The notes beneath the pieces are model-generated. The model saw only the letters and a list, made by a program, of their open reading frames with translations, was not told the DNA's origin and searched no databases. This document shows, in pieces, positions 1 to 8,371 of a stretch of DNA of 64,000 nt. Source of the stretch: Limivivens faecihominis (GTDB lineage: Bacteria > Bacillota > Clostridia > Lachnospirales > Lachnospiraceae); assembly GCF_020686945.1 (NCBI RefSeq), contig NZ_JAJEPR010000002.1:62001-126000 (forward strand), given 5' to 3'. Position numbers and translations under genes: made by a program. Each line of letters opens with the position of its first letter. Within the stretch, counting starts at the first letter, position 1.

Positions 1-561
1 CTGCCGGTAACAGAGCAGATGGCTCTGATCCGTGAGCTGATGCCGGATGCAAAGAAGATCGGTATCCTTTACACCACCAGCGAAGCAAACTCCGTCAGCA
101 CGATTCAGGAGTACAAGGACCATGCAGAAGAGTACGGTTTTGAGATCGTAGATACCGGTATCAACACCATCGCCGATGTGGAAATGGCAGCCAAAGATCT
201 GGCTTCCAAGGTAGACTGCATCTCCAACCTGACAGACAACACCGTTGTTTCCGCTCTTCAGACTGTCCTGGCAGCAGCAAACGACGCGAAGATCCCGGTA
301 TTCGGTTCTGAGGTAGAGCAGGTGAAAAACGGCTGTGTGGCAGCTGTCGGCATCGACTATGTAGCTCTTGGAAAACAGACCGGCGAGATGGCAGCCAAAG
401 TCCTGAAGGGCGAGGCAACCGCAGCAGAGACTCCCTTTGAGATCTGCGAGGGCGGCAATGTTTATGTAAACACCGAGGCAGCAGGCAACATCGATTTCAC
501 AATTTCTGATGATGTTCTGGGTGAAGCAGCAGAGATTTACGAGACCATCACAGTAGAGTAA
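1..561 (+). CDS. ABC transporter substrate-binding protein (PF04392 type), 5' end cut off by window
   Basis: The frame is open from base 1, so the N-terminus with its expected signal peptide and lipobox lies outside the window; about 186 residues remain. The visible part resembles the periplasmic-binding fold of the ABC_sub_bind family (TrpX-like), with the segment MPDAKKIGILYTTSEANS and later AAVGIDYVALGKQTGEMAA, typical of the hinge and C-terminal lobe. It would capture a small ligand outside the cell and deliver it to the permease encoded 30 bp downstream. Family members are predicted to carry aromatic amino acids or related compounds, but the ligand cannot be read from this sequence. The gene order binding protein, permease, ATPase supports the call. 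Confidence 0.88.
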   Translation: MPVTEQMALIRELMPDAKKIGILYTTSEANSVSTIQEYKDHAEEYGFEIVDTGINTIADVEMAAKDLASKVDCISNLTDNTVVSALQTVLAAANDAKIPVFGSEVEQVKNGCVAAVGIDYVALGKQTGEMAAKVLKGEATAAETPFEICEGGNVYVNTEAAGNIDFTISDDVLGEAAEIYETITVE

Positions 562-591
562 AGACAAAAGAATTGGAGAGGTTCAAGCATT

Positions 592-1473
592 ATGACACTT
601 TTGATCAGTGTACTGGAGCAGGGAATGATTTACGCCATCATGGCCCTGGGAATTTATATCACCTATAAGATTTTGGATTTTCCGGATCTGACGGTGGACG
701 GCAGTTTCCCGATGGGAGCAGCCATTGCGGCGGTACTTATCAGTAAGGATTTCAATCCGGTGCTGACACTGCCGATCTGCTTCCTGGTAGGAGCAGTGGT
801 GGGAACCCTTACCGGTCTCATTCATGTAAAGCTGAAGGTCAGAGATCTTCTTTCCGGAATCATCATGATGACGGCTCTTTACACCGTAAACTTAAGGATC
901 GCGGGAAGAGCAAACCTTCCTATATATAATAAGGTTACGATCTTTGAAAATGATCTGGTCAAAAGTATGCCGGAAGCCATTCTTCCTTTTAAAAATGTAG
1001 TGGTGATCGTCATTATCACCTTCGCCTGCAAATACATCCTTGACTGGTATCTGGAGACGAAAGCGGGCATGCTTCTTCGGGCAGTAGGAGACAACGACAA
1101 GATCATCACTTCCCTGAGTGTGGATAAGGGCAAGGTAAAGATCATCGGTCTTGCCATTGCCAACGGTCTGGTATCCCTGAGCGGCTGCATTTTCGCACAG
1201 GAACAGCGCTTCTTCGATGTTTCCATGGGAACAGGAACCATGGTCATCGGTCTTGCCAGCGTTATCATCGGTACAAGTCTTTTCAGAAGGATTACTTTCC
1301 TTCGGGTGACAACCAGTGTCGTGATTGGTTCTGTGATTTACAAAGCCTGCGTGGCCCTGGCCATCAACCTGGGCTTTGCCTCCACAGATCTCAAATTTAT
1401 TACCGCAGCCCTGTTCCTGATTATTCTGGTTCTGGGAATGGAGCGAAAGAAGAAGGTGAATATCCATGCTTGA
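592..1473 (+). CDS. ABC transporter permease, branched-chain (LivH) type
   Basis: A 293-residue, very hydrophobic protein with about eight to nine predicted membrane segments, matching the BPD_transp_2 family (PF02653). It begins MTLLISVLEQGMIYAIMALG and contains the glycine-rich FPDLTVDGSFPMGAA stretch typical of permeases paired with PF04392 binding proteins. A GGAGAGG ribosome site lies about 10 nt before the ATG. The 3' end overlaps the ATPase gene by 8 bp, so the two are translationally coupled. It forms the membrane channel of the importer begun by the preceding gene; substrate unknown. Confidence 0.88.
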   Translation: MTLLISVLEQGMIYAIMALGIYITYKILDFPDLTVDGSFPMGAAIAAVLISKDFNPVLTLPICFLVGAVVGTLTGLIHVKLKVRDLLSGIIMMTALYTVNLRIAGRANLPIYNKVTIFENDLVKSMPEAILPFKNVVVIVIITFACKYILDWYLETKAGMLLRAVGDNDKIITSLSVDKGKVKIIGLAIANGLVSLSGCIFAQEQRFFDVSMGTGTMVIGLASVIIGTSLFRRITFLRVTTSVVIGSVIYKACVALAINLGFASTDLKFITAALFLIILVLGMERKKKVNIHA

Positions 1474-2239
1474 GATGAAACACATTTATAAATATTACAA
1501 TCCGGGTACGGTCAATGAAATGTGTCTATTTCAGGATCTGAACCTGACTGTGGAGGATGGCGAATTTGTAGCCATTGTAGGAAGTAACGGTTCCGGAAAG
1601 ACCTCTCTTTTAAATCTGATCTGCGGAAGTATCCCTGTGGATTCCGGAAGTATTACCATCAACGGAGAAAATATCACCGGACAGAAAGAGTACCGGAGAA
1701 TGAGCAAGATCGGCCGTGTTTTTCAGAATCCTGCGATGGGAACCTGTCCCAGCATGACGATCCTGGAAAATCTGGCTCTGGCAGACAACAAGGGCAAACG
1801 CTACGGCCTGGGACTCGGTGTTCAGAAGAAACGGGAAGAGCATTACAAAGAGATGCTCCGGCCGCTGAACCTGGGACTGGAGGACAAGCTCCATGTGAAG
1901 GTCGGTTCTCTTTCCGGTGGTCAGAGGCAGGCCATGTCCCTCTTCATGTCCACGATGACACCGATTGATTTCCTGATCCTGGATGAGCACACGGCGGCTC
2001 TGGACCCGAAGACGGCAGATATCAACATGCGCCTCACCGACCAGCTGGTCCGGGAGAAAAAACTCACCTCCATGATGGTGACGCACAATCTTCGCTATGC
2101 CATCGAATATGGAACCCGTATCCTCATGATGCACCAGGGAAAAATCATCCTGGACAAAAAAGGCGAAGAAAAGAAAGCGATGAAAGTGGACGATGTGCTG
2201 GATCTCTTCAATGAGATCAGCATTGAGTGCGGAAACTGA
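1466..2239 (+). CDS. ABC transporter ATP-binding protein
   Basis: The 257-residue nucleotide-binding subunit of the importer formed with the two preceding genes. Walker A GSNGSGKT lies at about residues 39-46, the signature LSGGQ at 149-153, Walker B FLILDE at 169-174 and the switch histidine in MMVTHNL near 207. All catalytic motifs are intact except that the usual P after Walker B is H (LDEHTAALD). It overlaps the permease gene by 8 bp and is followed by a terminator, so it is the last gene of the operon. Confidence 0.9.
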   Translation: MLEMKHIYKYYNPGTVNEMCLFQDLNLTVEDGEFVAIVGSNGSGKTSLLNLICGSIPVDSGSITINGENITGQKEYRRMSKIGRVFQNPAMGTCPSMTILENLALADNKGKRYGLGLGVQKKREEHYKEMLRPLNLGLEDKLHVKVGSLSGGQRQAMSLFMSTMTPIDFLILDEHTAALDPKTADINMRLTDQLVREKKLTSMMVTHNLRYAIEYGTRILMMHQGKIILDKKGEEKKAMKVDDVLDLFNEISIECGN

Positions 2240-2253
2240 TAAAAAACAGGCAG

Positions 2254-2294
2254 ACGGCTTCTGAAGCGAAAGTTTTGGAAGCCGTTTCTTTTTT
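2254..2294 (+). terminator. Rho-independent terminator of the ABC importer operon
   Basis: An 8-bp perfect stem (ACGGCTTC at 2254-2261 with GAAGCCGT at 2278-2285) is followed by a T-rich run to 2294, 15 bp after the ATPase stop codon. Confidence 0.8.
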
Positions 2295-2305
2295 GCAAAC
2301 AAGGC

Positions 2306-2334
2306 TTGACTCCCCCGCCCTGAGATGTTACTAT
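2306..2334 (+). promoter_or_regulatory. Promoter of nrdG-dut
   Basis: TTGACT (2306-2311) and TACTAT (2329-2334) are separated by exactly 17 bp. Transcription would start near 2341, immediately before the NrdR-like sites. Confidence 0.65.
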
Positions 2335-2343
2335 AGTGAACAG

Positions 2344-2391
2344 CGCACCATATGGTGTAAAAATAAAATGAAAAATACTAAATCTGGTGCA
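2344..2391 (+). promoter_or_regulatory. Putative pair of NrdR boxes
   Basis: A perfect 12-bp palindrome CACCATATGGTG (2346-2357) is followed exactly 32 bp later by a degenerate copy CTAAATCTGGTG (2378-2389), 8 of 12 identical. Two boxes about three helical turns apart, each with an AT-rich core flanked by C-A-C and G-T-G, is the known layout of NrdR operators before ribonucleotide reductase genes. They lie just downstream of the promoter and before an NTP-reductase activase, which fits NrdR repression. The identity of the regulator is inferred. Confidence 0.5.
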
Positions 2392-2457
2392 GGAGCGACC
2401 AGGCAGTTACAATTGCCTGTCACTGTACTGATATAGATGAAACGGGGCGACAACAAC

Positions 2458-2949
2458 ATGAGATACCACAATATTACCAGGGATGATATGCTCAACGGGG
2501 ATGGCCTTCGGGTGGTCCTCTGGGTGGCAGGGTGCAACCACTGCTGTAAGGAATGTCAGAATCCGGTGACCTGGGATCCCAATGGGGGACTTCCTTTTGA
2601 CCAGGCAGCAAAACAGGAACTCTTCGATCAGCTGGAGAAAAGCTATATTTCCGGCGTTACCTTTAGCGGCGGAGATCCGCTCTATCCGGGAAACCGTATG
2701 GAGATCACGGCTCTGGCGAAAGAGATCCGGGAAAAGTTTCCGGAGAAGACGATCTGGATGTATACGGGCAGTCTCTGGGAGACGGTAAAAAGTTATGAAG
2801 TCATGAAATATGTGGATGTGCTTGTGGACGGTGAGTATGAGTGCGACAAACGCGACACGCAGCTTCACTGGAAAGGCAGCTCCAACCAGCGGGTGATCGA
2901 TGTGCAGGATTCTCTCCGCAGAGGACAGGTAGTATTGCACAACAGCTGA
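2458..2949 (+). CDS. nrdG: Anaerobic ribonucleoside-triphosphate reductase activating protein
   Basis: Radical SAM activase that uses a [4Fe-4S] cluster and S-adenosylmethionine to place the glycyl radical on NrdD, allowing oxygen-free dNTP synthesis. The 163-residue form starts MRYHNITRDDMLNGDGLR, the family's usual beginning. The cluster motif CxxxCxxC is at C26, C30 and C33 within AGCNHCCKECQNP, and the SAM-contact glycines appear in VTFSGGDPLYPGNR. An in-frame ATG at 2437 would add seven unusual residues, so 2458 with GGGGCG upstream is preferred. nrdD itself is not in the window. The gene is 19 bp from dut and probably cotranscribed. Confidence 0.92.
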   Translation: MRYHNITRDDMLNGDGLRVVLWVAGCNHCCKECQNPVTWDPNGGLPFDQAAKQELFDQLEKSYISGVTFSGGDPLYPGNRMEITALAKEIREKFPEKTIWMYTGSLWETVKSYEVMKYVDVLVDGEYECDKRDTQLHWKGSSNQRVIDVQDSLRRGQVVLHNS

Positions 2950-2968
2950 AAATGAGGAGGATCAATAG

Positions 2969-3487
2969 ATGAAGAAAATTGCTAAATTCCATAAAGTAAG
3001 CTTTGATGAGTTCGAGAAGGCCTGGAAGGGAGAGTTCCCGGAGGCAAAAGAAGAGGAGATTAAGGCAGTCTATGAGGAACTGAAGCTTCCGAAACGGGCC
3101 ACCAGAGGTTCTGCGGGTTATGATTTCTACACTCCCTTCAATATAATTCTCAAACCGGGTGAGACTGTGAAAATTCCCACCGGCATCCGCGCAGAGATGG
3201 AAGAGGGCTGGGTGCTGAAGCTTTATCCCAGAAGCGGTCTGGGCTTTAAGTTCCGTCTGCAGCTCAATAACACCGTGGGCATCATTGACAGCGACTATTT
3301 TTATTCCGATAACGAGGGCCATATCTTCGCGAAGCTGACCAACGATTCCAAGGAAGGAAAAGTAGTCTGCATCGAGAAAGGCACTGGCTTTATGCAGGGA
3401 ATTTTTGTAGAATACGGCATTACCGTGGATGACGACGCGGTGGAGATCCGAAACGGAGGTTTCGGAAGTACCACCGGCCAGAAATAA
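2969..3487 (+). CDS. dut: dUTP diphosphatase (trimeric dUTPase family)
   Basis: Hydrolyses dUTP to dUMP and pyrophosphate, keeping uracil out of DNA and supplying thymidylate synthesis. The five dUTPase motifs can be followed: AGYDFYTP, PRSGLGFK, NNTVGIIDSDYF with its catalytic Asp, a motif IV region, and the C-terminal GGFGSTTGQK lid. At 172 residues it is longer than the classical 140-150 because of an N-terminal extension of about 45 charged residues, a variant seen in Clostridia. The GAGGA ribosome site precedes ATG 2969. Pairing with nrdG links it to dNTP supply. Confidence 0.88.
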   Translation: MKKIAKFHKVSFDEFEKAWKGEFPEAKEEEIKAVYEELKLPKRATRGSAGYDFYTPFNIILKPGETVKIPTGIRAEMEEGWVLKLYPRSGLGFKFRLQLNNTVGIIDSDYFYSDNEGHIFAKLTNDSKEGKVVCIEKGTGFMQGIFVEYGITVDDDAVEIRNGGFGSTTGQK

Positions 3488-3494
3488 AAGAAAA

Positions 3495-4967
3495 TCAGAG
3501 GCTGTTCGGGGAAAGTTCCCGGACGGCCTTTTTTAATGCCGCCTCGCGGTCGGAGACCAGAAGCCCGGACGAAGCGTTTAAGTAGGCTTCCACCAGATGA
3601 GAGCCGAGGAAGGAAGCGGAGAGAGGGTTTTTGGAAAGCTCTGTGATGAGATAAAGGTAAGGCGGATCGGCAAAATTGTCGGGTTCCAGAAGAGAGCAGG
3701 CCAGACGGACAGACTCTGCCAAAGTTTCTTCCGTTTTCTGAAAAGCCGCCCGTTTTTCAGCATAGAAACTGCGTACATTTTCTTCCTGGGTCTCCTGCGG
3801 CAGGGAGAGGGCGAAATCCTCCAGTCCTTCCAGAAGCTTTTGTTCCCAGAGGGCGTCAGGAATGGAGATCAGGGCGTTTTTCCTGCGGATGACCAGACTT
3901 TCCAGCCGTTTTTTCAGAAAATCGGAAAGACCAGACTCCTGGCGATGCCAGTCAGAGAAAAGCTCCCGGTATTTGAGCAGCTCTTCCTTTTTCTCAGACC
4001 AGCTTTCAAAACGATTTTTCAGAAAGGAGGCGATGAGGGAAGCAGCGGCGAAGCGTTCCTCCAGCGGGGCGTTGCTGAGGCTTTCTTTCAAAGATGGATC
4101 CGTAAGCTTTCCGGTGAGAAAATCAGCCAGCCGCGGATCCTTTTTCTCCTTCTCATACCAGCGGTAGTAGAGAGAAAAACTCCGGGCGATGGCTTCTTTC
4201 CGGAGATATTCGCCGAAAAGAAGCTCGGTCACGGGTTCCTTCAGGGATTCGTAGGAATAAAGGATGCAGGAGAGATCCTCCCAGCCCCGGGCGGTGACGA
4301 AATGTTTGCCGTCGGCATTGCTCTCCATGCAATAAAAATGCTCCGGATGGAGGGCCAGATAGGAGCTGACAGCCGGATGAATGTTGGCGCGTCTGGCGTA
4401 GTCCTGCCAGACGGAGAGCTCCGCCTCGATCTCCATATATTTGACACGGTCCATGGTCACGATATCAAACTCCCGTACGGACTGATTGTATTCCGGCGGG
4501 TTTCCGGCAGCCACGATGAGCCACCCCTCTGGTACCGGATGATTGCCGAAAGTCTTATTTTGGAGGAACTGGAGCATGACCGGGGTGAGGGTCTCGGAGA
4601 CGCAGTTGATCTCATCGATAAAAAGAATGCCGGTTTTGTGTCCGCTGTCCTCCATATACTGATAAATTGAGGCGATGATCTCGCTCATCGTGTATTCCGT
4701 GATGGAAAAATGCTTTCCTTCGTAATCTTTTTCCTTGAGGAAGGGAAGACCGATGGCGCTCTGCCGGGTGTGGTGGGTCATTGTGTAGGAGACGAAGCCC
4801 GCCTGACATTCCTCTGCCACCTGTTCGACGATGGCCGTCTTTCCGATGCCCGGCGGTCCGATGAGCAGAATCGGGCGTTGGCGGACTCTGGGAATTCGAT
4901 AGCCCTCGGGAGCGGTATAGGCGCGGAGCGTGCGCCGGATCTCCTCTTTTGCGTCTTTAATGTTCAT
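3495..4967 (-). CDS. MoxR-type AAA+ ATPase
   Basis: A 490-residue AAA+ protein. Walker A GPPGIGKT is at residues 37-44, Walker B ILFIDE at about 114-119 and sensor 1 in IVAAGNPPEYN near 151-160, followed by a C-terminal region that is not a standard MoxR lid and is rich in Glu, Lys and Leu. MoxR ATPases act as chaperones that mature or load a partner protein, usually one carrying a VWA domain; here that partner is the gene just upstream, which overlaps it by 11 bp. A GAGG ribosome site precedes the ATG. The client is unknown. Confidence 0.82.
   Translation of the reverse strand: MNIKDAKEEIRRTLRAYTAPEGYRIPRVRQRPILLIGPPGIGKTAIVEQVAEECQAGFVSYTMTHHTRQSAIGLPFLKEKDYEGKHFSITEYTMSEIIASIYQYMEDSGHKTGILFIDEINCVSETLTPVMLQFLQNKTFGNHPVPEGWLIVAAGNPPEYNQSVREFDIVTMDRVKYMEIEAELSVWQDYARRANIHPAVSSYLALHPEHFYCMESNADGKHFVTARGWEDLSCILYSYESLKEPVTELLFGEYLRKEAIARSFSLYYRWYEKEKKDPRLADFLTGKLTDPSLKESLSNAPLEERFAAASLIASFLKNRFESWSEKKEELLKYRELFSDWHRQESGLSDFLKKRLESLVIRRKNALISIPDALWEQKLLEGLEDFALSLPQETQEENVRSFYAEKRAAFQKTEETLAESVRLACSLLEPDNFADPPYLYLITELSKNPLSASFLGSHLVEAYLNASSGLLVSDREAALKKAVRELSPNSL
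3500..3534 (+). terminator. Terminator of nrdG-dut
   Basis: An 11-bp stem with two G-U pairs (3500-3510 with 3518-3528) runs into six T residues. It sits inside the 3' end of the convergent MoxR gene, so that gene's last codons double as the hairpin. Confidence 0.7.
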
Positions 4968-6360
4968 ATTGAAAAACCTCGTTTCCGGCCTGGTTTGTTT
5001 CCAGGCAGAGTTTTGTGATAAAAGCTGGGACCGGATAATTCAGAAAGGAAAAATCTGTGAAAACGAAAGCGGTCTCATAGGGCGGCGGGCTGGTCGGATA
5101 GATCCCGTCCCCGTCGGTGAAATAGAGAAGACCCTTCAGATGGGTGAGTTCCTTCTTTTCCTGAAGCTCTTTTACATAGGAAAAAACAGGAGTGAAATCC
5201 GTGCCGCCCCGGCCGAGAATACGGATTTTCCGGGAATTTTCCATCCATTCTTCCGCGGAATGGATGACGGTGTGGGACTGGATGGCGGAGTCGCACTGGA
5301 TCAGGTGGACGTTCATCTTCTTAAAAAAGTTCTCGCTGGAAGAAAGGATCACCAGGGTTTCGGAGAGAAAACGGCTGACGGTCTCAAGGGAACAGGAGCC
5401 GGAGGTATCGATGGCGATGACCAGATCCTGGATTTTCGTGGAGTCCCGGTATTCGAGAGGCTCCAGAAAGAGAAGCTTTTCCGGACGGGAAAGACCGTAA
5501 CAGTAGGGAATGTAGTCAAAACTGTCAAGATCTGCCTTTGTCTCCTCCCGGGTGATGGTGAAGCGTCTTAGATAGCGGCGGAAATCGTAGCTCCCCTTTT
5601 TCTCCAGCAGAAGCCATTCGATGCGGCTCCCGGGAGCTGCGCCGCGGCGGCTCTTTTTCCGGGGAGAGGGAGTGAGAGCGGAAAGAGAGAGAAGCTCCAG
5701 TGTTTTCCAAATCCGCTGAAGCTGCTCCGTACGGGCAGAAGAAGCCGTCTTCTGGGGAAAATCCGGGCTGGAAGTGCCGCTAGAACCAGAACTGTTACCA
5801 CTGTCAGAAGGTGTTCCCGGAAAAAGATCGGAAGCCTCTGTGCCACCAGACCCCGTAAAAGAGCCAAAAACATCGTCTCCCTTGGAAAACCAGCGGCTGT
5901 GGTCATCCGCCTGGCAGGCAAGAAAGCCTTGCCTTTCTTCAGCTGGTAGCCCCGCCAGGAAAGAGTAAAACTTTTCGGCGCTTCGAGCTCCCGGCGGCAG
6001 TTTGACATAGATTTTCTGCCGCTCCGTCGCTTCGGGGCTTTCTGTGAGCAGATAAGTATCCACAAAATAAGAGGCGGCAAGATCAGCCGCCAGATTCCAG
6101 ACCTCCTGTTCCACGGAAGCCTCTGGGAGAAAATGGAGAAAAAGCATATGGGTGAGGCTGTGGAGAAAGAGAAAATCCAGCCGGTTTTCAAGAAAAGCGT
6201 TCCGAAGCGCCGTTTTCTCATAATAGAAGCAGCTGCCGTCAGTTCCCATATTTTCACTTTCCTGAAAAGAGAGAAGAGAAAAGGCCGGAGCAAGAGCCGG
6301 GAACTGCTCTGTCAGCCGGACGGTCATGCAGGAAAGAATCTGCTGTTCAAGAGTTTTCAA
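4957..6360 (-). CDS. VWA-like protein with N-terminal metallopeptidase-like domain (DUF2201 family)
   Basis: A 467-residue protein of the DUF2201 architecture. The N-terminal part carries LHSLTHMLFLHFLPE (about 66-80), a degenerate HxxxH metallopeptidase helix lacking the catalytic Glu of HExxH. A low-complexity Gly/Ser linker follows (about residues 175-205). The C-terminal VWA domain has a full MIDAS: DTSGS from Asp318, GGTDF with Thr near 387 and FTDGDG with Asp near 416. Translation appears to start at TTG 6360, supported by AAGGAGG 7-8 nt upstream and by the lack of a better codon. It probably works with the overlapping MoxR ATPase in handling a metal-dependent or multi-subunit client. 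Confidence 0.8.
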   Translation of the reverse strand: MKTLEQQILSCMTVRLTEQFPALAPAFSLLSFQESENMGTDGSCFYYEKTALRNAFLENRLDFLFLHSLTHMLFLHFLPEASVEQEVWNLAADLAASYFVDTYLLTESPEATERQKIYVKLPPGARSAEKFYSFLAGLPAEERQGFLACQADDHSRWFSKGDDVFGSFTGSGGTEASDLFPGTPSDSGNSSGSSGTSSPDFPQKTASSARTEQLQRIWKTLELLSLSALTPSPRKKSRRGAAPGSRIEWLLLEKKGSYDFRRYLRRFTITREETKADLDSFDYIPYCYGLSRPEKLLFLEPLEYRDSTKIQDLVIAIDTSGSCSLETVSRFLSETLVILSSSENFFKKMNVHLIQCDSAIQSHTVIHSAEEWMENSRKIRILGRGGTDFTPVFSYVKELQEKKELTHLKGLLYFTDGDGIYPTSPPPYETAFVFTDFSFLNYPVPAFITKLCLETNQAGNEVFQYEH

Positions 6361-6372
6361 TGGACTGCCTCC

Positions 6373-6726
6373 TTAGAAATCGAGAGCAAAAGGATCTTTT
6401 GTTTCCTCCTCCGGGTCCAGCCGTTCCCGCTGCCGGAGTAGATAGACGGTCATTTCGGTTCGGCCGGCGTCGGCGGTTTTGAGGATGGCCTCCTGGTAAA
6501 GGGCATGGGTGAGAAAACCGCCCTCCGCCAGTTTTACCATTTCCTGGAACGAGCCGTCTTTGATGATCTGGAGCATGGCCGCCCGGCTCCGCTGCCGCAA
6601 AAATTTTTCATACCGTTCTTTGAGATCAGGCTCCGTCAGCTCACCGGAAAAATACCGGGAGATGGCGATGGAGAGCTTTCGGGGCTCCTGGGTTGTCGTT
6701 AAAAATGTTTCGTCTGCCTGCTGCAT
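6373..6726 (-). CDS. Hypothetical protein, first gene of the MoxR-VWA operon
   Basis: A 117-residue soluble protein that I do not recognise. It is predicted largely helical, with pairs of helices (RAAMLQIIKDGSFQEMVKLA, then QEAILKTADAGRTEMTVYLL) whose spacing resembles ankyrin-like or TPR-like repeats. It has no signal peptide or membrane segment. AGGAGGG precedes the ATG by 5 nt and its stop is 12 bp from the TTG start of the VWA gene, so it almost certainly belongs to the same transcript. It could be an adaptor for the MoxR/VWA pair. Confidence 0.7.
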   Translation of the reverse strand: MQQADETFLTTTQEPRKLSIAISRYFSGELTEPDLKERYEKFLRQRSRAAMLQIIKDGSFQEMVKLAEGGFLTHALYQEAILKTADAGRTEMTVYLLRQRERLDPEEETKDPFALDF

Positions 6727-6824
6727 AATACCCTCCTTTGTCTGCTCTTATCCTATCACAAACGGGAGCTTCCGGTAAAGGGTGATTTTGCGGAAGAAAG
6801 GTCTGCCGCTGGAAAAAATGTCGG

Positions 6825-6853
6825 TTGACAAGGGGAGGGATACTGTTTATGCT
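6825..6853 (+). promoter_or_regulatory. Promoter of the small ABC exporter operon
   Basis: Consensus TTGACA (6825-6830), 17-bp spacer, TATGCT (6848-6853). The start would be near 6860, leaving a leader of about 36 nt with GGAAAGGAG before ATG 6896. Confidence 0.7.
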
Positions 6854-6895
6854 TGTCTATACACGAACAAATGCGCGAGATGGAAAGGAGCCGAT

Positions 6896-7744
6896 ATGGG
6901 CGAAAAAATACTGGAAATCGAAGGAATTACGAAAAAATACAAAGATTTTAAGCTGGAGCCGGTGAGCTTTTCTCTAGAAGCCGGAAGACTTATGAGCGTT
7001 ATGGGAGCTTACGGCGCGGGAAAGACGACGCTTTTTAAGCTTTTGACCGGACAGCTCCGGATGGACGAGGGAAACGTGATATTTTTTGAGAAAGGAGAGG
7101 TGCTGGAACACTGCGGGTTTGTTCCTGCGGAGGGCGGTTTCCCGGACTGCCTGAACGCGAAAGAGATCAGCCGGATCCTGAAGGGGTGTTATAAAAACTG
7201 GCAGGAGTCTTACTTTTTTGAACTGGCAGACCGGTTTTCCCTCTCTCTTACGAGGCCGTTGCGGGAACTTACCCGGGGAGCGGAGCAGAAGGTACGGATT
7301 CTTTCTGCCCTGGCCCATGAGCCGAAGCTTCTGATCCTGGATGAGCCCACGGCTGGCCTGGAGCTCGAGGACAAAGAGCTGGCTCTGAGCCTGTTTCAGG
7401 ATTTTGCAAAAAAAGACGGCCAGGCCGTTCTGCTTTTCATGGAAAAAACAGCGGAGGCGGAGGCAATATCCGATGATCTGGCTTTTCTTTACAAAGGAAA
7501 ACTGATCTTTGCGGAAGAAAAGGAAACCTTGAAAAAGCGCTATGGCTTTCTTACGGCCTCCGATGAGGAGCTGGAGAAAATTCCGCGGAGCGCCTGGAGA
7601 GGCATCTGCCGTACGGAGACTGGCGGCAGCCTGCTTTTTGAGAAGAGTCTTCTGCCTGAGGGCATGGAAGAAACGCTTCTTCTGGAAGCTCCTTCCCTGG
7701 AAAACATCATGCAGTATCTGACAAAGGAGGCGGTGAGACGATGA
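6896..7744 (+). CDS. ABC transporter ATP-binding protein (YtrB/BcrA-like)
   Basis: A 282-residue ATPase. Walker A GAYGAGKTT is at about 37-45 and Walker B LLILDEPTAG is intact. The signature is LTRGAEQK rather than LSGGQ, close to the LSKGMKQK form of BcrA/YtrB-type exporters. The place of the switch histidine reads FMEKTAEAEAISD and shows no His, which is unusual and may mean slow hydrolysis. ATG 6896 is chosen over an upstream in-frame ATG because of the strong GGAAAGGAG site and the promoter at 6825-6853. It overlaps the permease gene by 4 bp (ATGA). Confidence 0.83.
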   Translation: MGEKILEIEGITKKYKDFKLEPVSFSLEAGRLMSVMGAYGAGKTTLFKLLTGQLRMDEGNVIFFEKGEVLEHCGFVPAEGGFPDCLNAKEISRILKGCYKNWQESYFFELADRFSLSLTRPLRELTRGAEQKVRILSALAHEPKLLILDEPTAGLELEDKELALSLFQDFAKKDGQAVLLFMEKTAEAEAISDDLAFLYKGKLIFAEEKETLKKRYGFLTASDEELEKIPRSAWRGICRTETGGSLLFEKSLLPEGMEETLLLEAPSLENIMQYLTKEAVRR

Positions 7745-8358
7745 AGGCACTGTTATATAAGGATTTTCTGATGCTTCGGAAAAAAGGAAAGATGTTTTTG
7801 GGCTTTACCGTGATCTTTGCTCTCTTTGGCGTGGTGGAGGAAAACGTGTTTTTCTTCTCCCTTTTGAGCTGCCTCTATCCCTCCATGGCGGTGATAACGC
7901 TGCTGGGCCTGGAGGAGCAGGCAAAATGGGCAGGTTATGGCGTGCTTCTGCCCGTCTCCAGAAAGGTACAGACCGCGGAAAAATATCTGTTTTCCGTTTT
8001 GGGTCTTCTGGCGGGCATCCTCATCAACCTGATTTTCAATCTCGTTGGCGGAACCAATACGAGAGATTTTCTGGATGTGCTTCCGGTGATTCTCATCGTG
8101 GGTCTTCTCTTTGCAGCCTTTGAACTGCCGCTGATCTACAAGGTCGGCATAGGAAAGGCAAAACTGGGCTACCTGTTCCTAGCGGGGCTTGCCATCGCGG
8201 CCGTGGCCATTTTTACAAGGATCACGGGAGAAAATTCCGAGGCCTGGAGGATCGTCTTCTCCGGGGAGGTGCTCTGGGGCGGAGCCGCCGCTTCCTTCTG
8301 GCTTTTCCTGGTGTCGATGGTCTTTTCCATGAATATCTGTGAAAAAAAAGCCTATTAA
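7741..8358 (+). CDS. ABC-2 type transporter permease
   Basis: A 205-residue membrane protein with about six predicted helices, starting MKALLYKDFLMLRKKGKMF, a typical ABC-2 permease N-terminus (positively charged, then the first helix). It resembles the short ABC_membrane permeases found beside YtrB-like ATPases in Firmicutes. It overlaps the ATPase stop by 4 bp and is 13 bp from sbcD. Substrate unknown; relatives act in antimicrobial resistance or sporulation, which is not shown here. Confidence 0.78.
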   Translation: MKALLYKDFLMLRKKGKMFLGFTVIFALFGVVEENVFFFSLLSCLYPSMAVITLLGLEEQAKWAGYGVLLPVSRKVQTAEKYLFSVLGLLAGILINLIFNLVGGTNTRDFLDVLPVILIVGLLFAAFELPLIYKVGIGKAKLGYLFLAGLAIAAVAIFTRITGENSEAWRIVFSGEVLWGGAAASFWLFLVSMVFSMNICEKKAY

Positions 8359-8371
8359 AAGGAGGAAAAGC

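Noticed and set aside
2227..2436. 69-codon frame between the ABC importer and nrdG
   Set aside because: It runs through the terminator, promoter and NrdR-like sites and has no ribosome site.
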